Part shown: one piece after another, positions 37,401-49,400 of the stretch
Position numbering within the stretch: the stretch's first letter is position 1
How the letters are laid out: each line of letters starts with the position of its first letter
Assembly: GCA_944474755.1 (NCBI GenBank)
Contig: OX104114.1
Location: 84,492,623-84,556,622, forward strand
Direction: 5' to 3'
From: Limnoperna fortunei
Lineage: Eukaryota > Mollusca > Bivalvia > Mytilida > Modiolidae
Length of the DNA: 64,000 nucleotides
Program-made: the position numbers and the translations under genes
The notes under the pieces: model-generated
What the model saw: only the letters and a program-made list of their open reading frames with translations
Told to the model about the DNA's origin: nothing
The model's database searches: none

Positions 37401-40400
37401 AAACACAAACTTTAAAGAGGACCATCCAAACAATATTTCTGGTAAGTTTTGTTTTGATTGGTTAAACGGTTTCAGAGAAGAAGCCCTTTTAAACTTTTTT
37501 CCCATAGGGTCCTATGTTAAACTAAGTCTTGAGGTGGCGGCCATATTGGTTTACCAATCAAAATAAAAAACACAAACTTTGTAAAGGTCCATCCAATGAA
37601 CATTATGGCCAAGTTTGGTTTCAATTGGCCAAGTGGTTTCAGAGAAGAAGATTAAAATGTAAAAAGTTTACAGACGCAGAAGACGACGACGACAGACGCA
37701 AAGTGATAACAATAGCTCACATGACCCTTCGGGTCAGGTGAGCTAAAAAATGGAGACAACTTCTCAGAATACGAAATAATATAAAGTCGAAATAATTACG
37801 GCAAAACTGATCAGATTAATTTTACACATCAAGGTGTCTTAGATGTTATATGATTTATAATTTAATTTTGTCCTAAAAAAGTACTTTTATTGGCATAATG
37901 GTGGATGTCAAATAACATAGTGTTATTTGTATAGAATACTAATAACAACTCCTGGAAACCAGTTCATAATAAGTATAGTACATGTAACAGTTCCTTTCAG
38001 TATGTCCACCATGCTATTGTTGTTATCACTCAGGATTAAATGTACATGAACAAGAAATGATCTTTGTTATGCATTTTTCTCTTACCCTTTCAAATAAAAA
38101 AAATTATATAGACATTGTCGAAAATGACAAGTTTAATTCAATGGCTGCAAATGAAGTGAGAGACTTGCATTTCCATTTGTTTCTAAACTAACTATATTTT
38201 CCAACACTGCTTAGATATCATATAACTCACATTTCTGACCATTGTTGCCTATTGTTGTTAAATTACTTCATTTTTGACTGGGTCACATGAAGTGCAAACC
38301 CAGATTATAGCATGGAGAAGTCGTGTGGATTTGGGGGGGGGGGCAATTGGGGGATGGCTTGCCGGGGGGTAGGGGAGGGGGAAATAGCGTATCAATTTTG
38401 TGTAAACAACTCCTACAGTTTTCAACCCAGATCTCTGAAACTTCACAGAAAGATTGCAAGTTCTGCCATTCTGGAATTGTTTTAGGATTTTTTTCCTAAT
38501 TTTCCAGACTTTGGAGCTTAGTCAGTTTCTTTAGAACATTTGTAGAAGATGGTGCCTATTTTGTGAAATCAACTCTTCCTACTTTTTTTTACACAAACCC
38601 AAAACCTACTTCCAACAAATTGTAAACCATTCCCTAGTTATTAAGGCATTTGCTTCACAACCTGGCCATTTCAGACTTGCAATTTTCAAGCTACAAAACA
38701 TGAGAGAAATGCTGGACTAGTGTCTTGCATTTCACTCTTTTTTTAATATATTTTAGGTTTTTCATTACCGTAAAGGTAACTCTTCAGTAACAATACTCAA
38801 ATTTGAGTCAGTACTACAAATAACACAGCACCAATAGTTTAACTGATTGATTGAATGGGCTTGAATACCCATTTACACAATTTTGTTGAGACCAGTTTCA
38901 TCAATAGATAAGCCGTAGTGTCTGGAAGTTAACATAAACTTCAAGTATTGGGATTAAATGCATAGATTTGAAATGGTGTGACCACATTTATTGTCCACAG
39001 AATCAGTAGTAGATGAGAAACTGCATGTTCTGGCTAGTAAACAAGTCAACCTAAGTACATCAGGTAGTGAGACGAGTACATGTATATGTTTTGAAATTTT
39101 GTACTACTAAGTAGCTTATTAAATGGCTAATTGTGTCACTTGAAAAGTAAACTGTACATTTAAGCAGGAAAAACAGACTAGTTAATTAGGATTAAGACTA
39201 ACAGTTCAGTAATATATGGCCACTTCATGGCAAAAATAACATGAAATTTTTCCCCAACTCAAAATAGAAATATGCAAAAATGTACAAACAATTTATATAC
39301 ACTATATCTATGACATTTAAATAAGGTCCTTTAAATGTTTCACGCCGTGTAATAAATCATCAAAAACACCTAAGGCTTGTCAATAATTATCACGTCTAAA
39401 ACAGAAACATAAAAGTACTAAAGGGATTGATGATAATTATCATGTGTAAATAAGTGGCATTGTTTACAAGTTTGTGGTTGTTTGTTTGTTTGTTTGTTTG
39501 ATGTTTAACACCACTTTTAGCAATATTTCAGATATATCATGGTGTCTTAAGTTTTTATTGGGGAAGAAAGCCGGAGTACCAAGAGAAAAACCCCCACATT
39601 TAGACTAAAACCAGCAACCTTAGTGTTGACAGACCATGTGATCAACAGTAGACGAGCTACCTTAACCACTCAGTCACTGAGGCCCCTACAAGCTGCGTCA
39701 TAAAATTATAAACAGACAAAAGAACTGTGTCTTAAACCAAAAATACTTCCACTAAATTAATGTTTTTTTTTATTTAAGTTACTGTCTTTTGATAGATTTG
39801 TTACAAACACTTTATTTTGATAAAGGGGTAGGAATTTTAGACTGCTCTAAATTAGCACTAGCTCCATACTTGGAGAGTTTCCAGTGTTCAAGCCGATGGG
39901 CTGTCCAGCATATCTCAGATTGCAAAAAGGTCAGGCTCTCTTATGGGGGCTGTCATGTTATAATATGGAAAGCCTGACTGCATCCCCATAGAGCAAAACA
40001 TGCTCCGTGCATGATACAGCCCTCTGTTGTGATTCTGGCATAAGTGTCATTCTCGAAATTTTAGCTCAGCTGTTTCAAGAATATTATTTTTTTTTAAGTT
40101 AAGGACAACAATATCACTGCTATCACTATTGCAGACAGACATTTGACTATATTAATTAACTGACTACCACTAATATAAATTCTCCTGGAAACCAGCCAAG
40201 AAAACAATCTGCTATAAATATCTGACGTCATGTTTGACTGTATTAGTGTCATTGAGTTACCTACCCTGATACTATCATTTATCCTGGAAACCAGCCAAGA
40301 AAACAACCTGCTATAAATAGCTTTACAAAGAGCATCTCTGGCGTATACTGCCTGTAAAGTAAAAAAAAAAACCAATAGTATTAGTAATTTCATCAATTTA

Positions 40401-43400
40401 TAATATCTGTAATCAAAATGGTTGATTAGCTCATCACTGTGGTAAGCAATATTTCTGCAATGTCAAAGACGAGAACAAAATTCCAAGGGATTCCATAATA
40501 GTTCAATAATTAGTACATATATTTTGCCTTAGAAAGAAGATGGCATGTTTTATACTTTAAAGATGGTATACTACAGACCACTAATAATGATTCTACACAC
40601 GAAGAACACGGAACCTTTCATTACAGCTGGCCAAACTGATACAATATGGATAACATGCATTGGACAAAAACTTCCTTGTGAGCATGCATCTAGTTTGTGT
40701 TCATTTAAAAAAAAATAAAGATCAATATGGCCATTACACCTAACATTTAGTTATTAAAACATGTGGTATTTAGAGCACAAGTTAATGTCACAGCAAGCAT
40801 TGCAAGAAGCAAACTCAAGAGCAATATGTCTCTTGGGACACATGTAACTGACTCTAACCTGCCATATAATGTTTCATGTGACAATATCAAGCCAGTAGTC
40901 TCATTATGGTCCTTTTGGGGTTTTGTTTTGATTTTGTGGTGATTTGTTGTTTTGTCCTTTATTGTGAGGTTTGTGTTTGGATTATCTCCTCTTTTTATTT
41001 ACAGATCAGTCTTTATCATGTAAATTTCATTGGTCTTACTCTGTGTCAATATATCATGGTGTTTTGTTTTGTTTTTTTTTAACTGAGAAAAAATTTATCA
41101 ACCATAAAGGGAAGAAAAAGATAAATAATAACAAATAATTTTTACCTGAAATTTTGAGGAAAATATAATCCTTTTATTTTATATACTGCACACCTGAGCA
41201 AAAACAAGGAATTGTGGTGTGTAGGTACATTTAATCTATTTATACTTACTTCAGCAACCTCCAAATCCCTTCTGACCTTGTCACCTTTGGCCTCAACTGT
41301 TCTCTGGGTCAAGGCCTCAAATACTAAATCTGTAGAGCATCCAAATAGCTCACAAACATCCCGAATTTCTACAACATAACAATTTAGAATTTTTGTAACA
41401 TACCAATTTAGACTTTATTCCTGTTCATTCTTTTTCATTTTAGTCTTTTCATGTTGTTTTTCACTGAGTACCTCCCGTCTAAGAATTATGCAATAGGTTA
41501 TATATGAATAGATAGCATATGTGAGTTTTTTTTAATTGTTTTGTTTAAATATACAAACATTTTAATATGATTTACATATATTACTAACTATAGGAAATGT
41601 GAAATATCTGTTTAGGGGAGATAACTCAATAATTGTTTACTATGACATGCTATTCCTCCCCCCACCACCACTTTTGTCCCTAATACAAATTCTGCAATGA
41701 TGATAATAAGCAAAGCATGTGAAAAAAAATGACAAAAAAAAATACATGAATCTTTGACAGTCTTCTTTATAAGTAAATATAACTAACACGGTATACCTGA
41801 CATATCTGAAAGGGCACAGCCATCTGTTCCATCTTTATTACTTTTAGGTATAAATTCTACATTTCCTAATTTTAATATACATGCTACTAACTGGAATGTC
41901 ATAGACACTTCATCAACTTGAAAACCAATCACTTCCATGCCATTCTGTCAAAAAAAAAAGATAAATGTGACTAACTAAATATACTGAAAACAGTCACATT
42001 TTCAAGGAAGAAATTAAAGATATTCCCATCATAAACATGTTAGACTTGCCTTTGAATTTTTTGCTATTAGAGAGATACATCTTGTTTGCTAACAAACTCG
42101 TGGCAAGTTTATAAACATGTATACGAGGTACTGAATATGACTGTACAAGCAGACAAAAAAAATCTTGTACTGTAAATAAGATAAATAAGTATAATATATC
42201 ATTTGTTGCTATATTCCATCAAAATAAAGCCACCCCCACACCCCAAACCCACCCCACCCCCCAAAAAGAAAATGACAAGAAACAAAAATCTAGCATTTTT
42301 TCATTCCTTATATATAAAAAACAATGAAATGTTGGACGAATCTGTTAACAAACTTAAGAAAGCTCATAACACAATGAATGAAATATCCAATCAAAATCCA
42401 ACAAAACATTCAATCATTTACACAGGGAAAACAAAATCCTGGCCTTCTTATAAGAAAAAACAAATCAGCTGACAAATTACTGACATATCTTTTAATGATT
42501 TATCCAAATGAAGAAAATCCTATCATAAGTGATAGAAAACAATAACTTTCCACACACAAGGAAATACTGGACATTCTACAGCTTTTTCATCTTTTATTGA
42601 AGAAGCCGGATAAAAAATATATGGAACTTATTGTTGTAAACATCAAACAACAAAACAAATAGGAAAAGATGAAATATTTTGATTTTAGAATTTTGTCATT
42701 TTAACTAGAAACAGTAACCCAAATGAAACTGCATGTTTCTGCATCAACAATAAGTGATAAAAATAAAAGCAGTGAACCTGGCATTTGTCGCAAAAAGAAA
42801 TACTGGTGAAATTGGCAACATGTCTGTGAAAATAAAAAGTTACAATATTTAAGAAAGACGGACAATGCTCATAAACAGATACATCGATAATCTTTTTTTA
42901 ACACCTCAACATATCCCCACAGAGACCTACAGCTTTTCTAAATATCAGGCTTTTGTGTTTAGCACCCTGACATATCAAACAGCTGAGCCTAGAAATCAAT
43001 GACTGTAATATCATATCGCAACCTTAAAATCATTTGGCAGTCCATATCTCTTATAAAATTTCAAGACTTAAGTTTGAGTTTTTTCAAAGCACAAACCAAC
43101 TTAGATTTTATTAATTTAAATGATTTTAGTCTAAGTTTTGAATGAAGTTACGAAATCCTGTTTGTGTTTACATGTATGACAAAAATAACCACCTGGTACA
43201 TGTTATTTTGATCACAACAATTAACAGTTATGATGAGACAATATAAGTGACAAACATCACTTCATTCTGTCACTTCTCGATAGATGCTCAGCATTGCTCA
43301 GGTAAATCAAATATTATCATTAATAAATATGTTTAATTGGATTCATTTAGTATATCATTCATTAATGGATTAGTAATTAGTTTTTTTTAATAAATTTTTA

Positions 43401-46400
43401 TGATGTCTTCACTAATATAGGTGTATTCAGATATTTTTTATCTAGTGTTTAAATTAAATAATACTGTAATTAACTTGATAGAGAATGAACAACTAATAAC
43501 GCAACAATGTCTAAACTATATCACTGAATTGACTAATTGTATATATTTTTGTGTATTTTTACACTAGCTTTATGAGATAAATGTTTTAGTATTTGATAAT
43601 TTCGTAGTGTCAATCTATGATTTTACTGTCACAATCTAAATTTTCAGAAATATATGGTATGCTATAGTCACAATAATGTGATACACAATGTTCATCATAC
43701 ACTGCCATAAATAATATCTGAAATGTTTTACACAAATTCTGATAAATTAGAAGTATTCTTAGTGACTGAAATTATGTTGTTTGTTTAAAAACTTTTTAAA
43801 CACAGACATAACAAATCAACTTATCTATAAATAACATCATTATTCATCGATTTAATTTTTCCTGAACATCCAGCATGCAATATTTCAGCTGTACTCAGGC
43901 TGAGAAAAAGTTAACAAATAAAAAAATCAATGGACGAAATAGGACGGGCTAAAGAACGTACCCCTGGACAATATGTTATAGATATGCCATACAGATTTAT
44001 GAGTTGTTTATTCAGGTTAAAAAAAAGAACTTGGGACGAATTATGGACTACACGTCATGATAAAATTGTTAAGAAATAAAAACTGTAACAGATATAAACT
44101 TCTATGGAAATAAATCTCTATGTCCTACAAAAATAAGCTTGCAACACAGACCTTATCATTTTATTGTTTTTATTATTATTGGATCTTCCGTAAGGAAAGC
44201 AGCTAACAATAACATGTATCATATCATAAAGTACAGTGAATTAGTTTAATGATTTAAAAATGATTAGATTTTATTTGATCTTTTGGAAATTTTGATTTCT
44301 TTGTAGTGTAAAGATCAAACACAATGAATAAAACAGTCAATGGAACTATATTTTTGAGCAACAGCATTTGTGAGATATGTAATACAACAGAACAAACAAT
44401 AAAAACCAACTGGACTAGTCTTGTGTGTAATGATACTAGTGGTCATTGTGGTGAATCAAATAAACATGACCCAAATTTAGTTTTTGCCCTAGCCTCAGTA
44501 TTTCTTCTATGTACAGCTCTATTTATTGGAACTGTTTTTAATTTTGCTGCAATTCACAAACTGATTACACACAACTGGAGGAAGAACTTGACTTTTATTC
44601 AACTTTTTATTTTGGGATTCATAGTTTGTGGACTATTAGTTCCGATACAAATCATTAGGATAAGTCTCACGTTCCAGGAGTCACACTTCAAATTCATAGA
44701 ACTGTGTTATGTTCATCATTTTATACACATTCATGCTGAAAGCTGTACATCTGTTACAACACTAATAATAGCTTTTGAGAAGTTGTTTACAATTCATCCC
44801 TATTTCAAGGACGAATGTCTGACCTACAAAAAGACTGCAGTGACCTTCACCTGGATACTTGCATTTCCCTTTGCAATCTACTTTATTTATCAAGAAAGTG
44901 AAAATGCTGTGTTTATCTCCATCTTTTCTTATGACTGTGAACCAGGTATTAGGCATAAAATACAAGGACATTTGGTAGAATCCATCAGTTCATATATATT
45001 CATTGTAACCATGGTAACACTTTCCCTTATATATTTCTTATTTATATGGATACAATGGGGAAAGATGAAAAAGAGAATAACTAAAATAAATCAGGCACCT
45101 TGCAGCATCTCTGAAAACCCAATAAGTGAAGAAACACAATCTAGTAACACAGGGATACTACAACCACAATTGGAAGATTCCAACACACAACCAGGGGCAA
45201 CAACTCATAGGCGAACCATGGTTCCGCCAATAATAGTTCCCAGACAGAGAAAGCATCAAAATAAAGAAAAACTACAAAAGTTACATGAACTGAATATCAA
45301 AGTTCATGGTTTGAAAGAATGCATTAACAAAATAGATGTTAGAGACAGGACAGAACACCAAGATATTAACATATATGACCTAGACAATTATTTGAAAGGC
45401 ATGGCTGAAGACATGACAGGACACACAGACATTCATGCAAAATTCCAGAATGATCCCAAAAGTAAAGAGAAAGAAAATCCAAATAAGACTATATCAGATA
45501 TGGTTGAAGATCAAACTATAATGGGTTTAGCTGAAAATCAAACTAACCATTGTGTAGTGGAAAGGACAAATATACAACAAGGAGCATGCATCTCATTGGA
45601 ATCCTTCGTGTCTCAGAAAGTTTCCTCAGATTTAAGTAATGCTAACATCTCTGCAGACTTAGAAATAACACCAAGAAAAGATGAAGTAATCAAAACAAAG
45701 GAAGAACCAAACAACTCTTCCTTTCTGAAACTTGATGAAGACAAAACTGACAACATCCAAGCCTTAGAAATAACAAAAAGAAGAGAACCTTCAATAAGCA
45801 ATTCAGAGGGAAAAAGTTCCATTGTAACTAGCAGTATTTCAGAAGTAGATAATGAGAATAGCATGAAGTTGAATCCACTCAGACATACAAGGATTTGTCC
45901 TGGCAATGTCTGGCAGCCAGAATCTAACATCAGTATAAGTTCATATAGGCCATCTCTTATGAAAAAGCCAAAGTCAGTTAAGAAACGAAGGAAACTCAAA
46001 AAGCAGGAATCAATGGAAAGTCTTGGAACAATTTCTGTAAGTTCTCAGCAATCTGATAGATCCTATTGTACTGATAGCAATGGAGAATTAGATATACCTC
46101 CTTGCAGCTTCCGAGGAAGAAAGAGCATAGACAGCTTCCTAGATGAAGGTCTGACAAATATCTTAGAACAACCAGAATCTGAGACAACATACCAGGATAA
46201 TAAATCAATAGAAAACAGACAGGGAACCAGTCAGGATCAGTTTGATAACCTTGAAATACCAGATCAAATGAGATTAAGAAGTAATACAGGTGATATACAT
46301 CTGAAAGTTGACCAGGACGAATTTCGACAAAGAGCTCAAAGTGACCTCACAGAGGACAAGCAAAAGAAATTGTTAGAAAAGAAGAAATTTCAAAGTCTTC

Positions 46401-49400
46401 TCAACAGAAAAACAAGAAAGAGGTCTTCAAGTAGAATTTTTCCATCTGATACAAATTTGAAATCCCTGCAGGGAAGCTTACATAGCATATCTACTGACAG
46501 TAGTTACTCTGACATTTGTTTTGACCACATGAAAACACCGATCAGACTTATTACTCATAATAATCTCAGCAGTTCAATGGACAGCATTGATCAACTCAGT
46601 ATTGATAACAGCCGAACAGATATAAGCACTTCTAAGTGCAACCTGTTTTATCCTGCAACTGAAAATACACATACTGGTATGAAAAATAAAAAGATTGACT
46701 CTTCAACTCAAACAGAGGAGGAAATAGTAATAATCAATGATACAGGGTTTAATAGCAGAAGCCAGCAGGAATACCCGATAATACAAATTATTAGGCCAAG
46801 CATTGACAGTACAGTTAGTCAACTACGGAGTCCAGTTAGAATTGTCACAAGAAATTTCCCAGCAATCTACGAGGATATGGAAGAAAATAAAGTATCACAT
46901 CTTAATGTTCCTACAAATGTAAATACCTCTCATGAAAATCTACCAGCAACTAGACAAACAGATGGGAATGTAAAAACAAAGAATTATATCATACGGACTG
47001 GGAAAAAAAGTATGCTGATTATTCTGACATTTGCTCTGGCCTTTCTACCAATGTGCATCACTGTTCATTTTCTGGAAAGAATACCAAATGGCCTTGAACT
47101 TCAAGTATTAACAGCAGTTCGTAGTGTACAGTACTTGTACTATGCCTTTCTTACAAAGATATATTTGTAAACAGATAAGAGAAAATGGCTTAATTCATTT
47201 TATGGAAAGAATACCAAAAGGCCTTGAATTAAGTATTAATGGCCACTTGTAGTATACACTACTTGTACCAGATAAATTTGAAAAGAGAAAAAAATGGCTG
47301 AATATTTTGGCTTATGATAATGATGACACTCTCACTGGTTTATAAATCAAAGGATAATTCTAATTCATGTTGAGACGTACATCAAGCTGTCAATGGAAAC
47401 CTTCCAAGTAATATTTTAGAAGACAATATATATTTTTTTATTTTGTGCTGTGTTACACATTTGCCCCATGTTTAGGGTGTACAATGTGTGTGAATTGACA
47501 TTACACCTCACAATGTGCTAAGCATTCTGGGGTTGCTTTAAGACAGGAGTGTACTATGTATCCAAGCAGATTATAAGATTTGCATAGCATGTGGATTTAC
47601 TGGTTCTTATTTACAATTTGTTAAGCACATGTGGATTATTTCAATGTCAAGTGTGATAAGCATCCAATCTGGTGATTTCCTTCATTAATATTTTAATTGT
47701 ATGCTTAACACAGTAATTTAAGTTAATCATGCTTATTCAAAAATCACATGACCAACTGTGGAAAATTAAAAAAAGGATTTTCACTTAAATTTGTTATTAT
47801 GTATACATTTGTAATTAAAAAATATTAAATTCATAAACACCAAATAAATTCCAGTTTATTTTTATGTTTAAGGGAAGTGCAACAACAATCATGTCCATGA
47901 AATTCTATTTAGGCCATGTTAAATGAATTATCTAGAGCCAGTCTTTACATCAACTAGTCAAAGGGCAACAACTCTAGCAAAACTTTGGGCTTGAACTTCA
48001 GTATTTCTACTAGATTTAGGTGTACAAGATTTTTCAAAAAACACAAAAAAGATGCTAAGAAACAAACAACAGCTTGATTTTATATAAGTAAAGATTACCT
48101 GCAATGTTTAAAACTCACACATGTGGAATTAGATATAACTTTGACCTATTTAAAACACGATTTGATAGTAAAAACTTCTTTATTCATCCAGAGAAAAAAA
48201 AACTTTCTCATTTCCAGATATGTCCCTGATGAATGTATCATTTTACTTCAAGTAATTTTATTAATTAATAAAGAATGATGTTGACTGCTGGAAACATTTT
48301 ATTATGAAATAAACTAGAGAAATCCCTTTTAACTTTAAACAGTCTCCTTAAATAAATCAAACTAATTATCGTCAATGAAGGTTAATGGTACTCAATTTAA
48401 AAGTAGACAACATAATGTTAATTATAAATGGCTGAAGTAGTGTAAACATCTCCAACAAACTGGTTATTGTACATCTGGAGATTTTGCACATGTCTTTAGT
48501 TTACAGTACAATACTTAAAAACGTATTAAGTTTCTTTTTTTGTACAGTTTAATTTTAAAACATATAATTTTTAAACACTGTTTTCTAAAATATCATATAA
48601 TGCTGGGCTGAAAGACACAAATTTAAAAACTGTTACAAACTGGAGTATCAATGATTGTTAGTTTTCTTTTATTATCAAAATATAGCTGTTTCATAACTGT
48701 TTAACATTTTAATTCTTACATATTAAAATCTATTCTTAATTAATTCTTATACTGATTATTAATTGCAAATGTGCAATATCACCGGGCATATCAATGTTTA
48801 CATAAAAGCAGTTCATGCTGAAAAAAATGTCTAATTTAAATACTAAATACAGATAAACTAAAACGAATTGCATTGTATCTAAAACACTCTATGCACAGAC
48901 AAAAGCCTATTTTTTTTCATCAATAAATATTTTATATTCTGAAATTGAAAAAAATTTACATTAAGACCTTAGGTGTCTGAAAACACCAATCAACATTGTA
49001 ATGGTTTTTTGTTGTACAGTAGTCCCCCTCTTATAAGACCACCCCATCTGAGTCATGAAAGTGGTCTTATAATGGGGGTGGTCTTTCTTGAGGGGATATA
49101 CACACACTAACACAGGTTTATAGAGCTTGGTCGGTTGATTAATTAGCAACAAGAACTGTGAAGTGATCAAGAATCACACATAATAAATATTTGTATTTTA
49201 TTATTCAGTATAAATAAAAATAAAAAGAATTCATGCAGTTTTTATCTGTTTAAAATGTGTAATGATAATATAAGAATTCCAAGTCTTCTTATCAGTGAAA
49301 GTTTCTGTTCCTGTTTCATCTGCATTATTATTATTTTTATCACTTTATTGTATGCCCAGGTTCCACTTCGTAGTTTATTAAGGTTCCGTTTAGTTTGGAA

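Noticed and set aside
40139..40221. A second complete myosin gene
   Set aside because: Only part of one exon is duplicated; all other motor exons occur once and in order.
42203..42472. Short Lys/Pro-rich frame
   Set aside because: Begins in a C-rich simple-sequence tract and has no family similarity or supporting signals.
45613..45999. Minus-strand frames under the receptor gene
   Set aside because: Antisense shadows of the Ser/Lys-rich loop 3 coding sequence.
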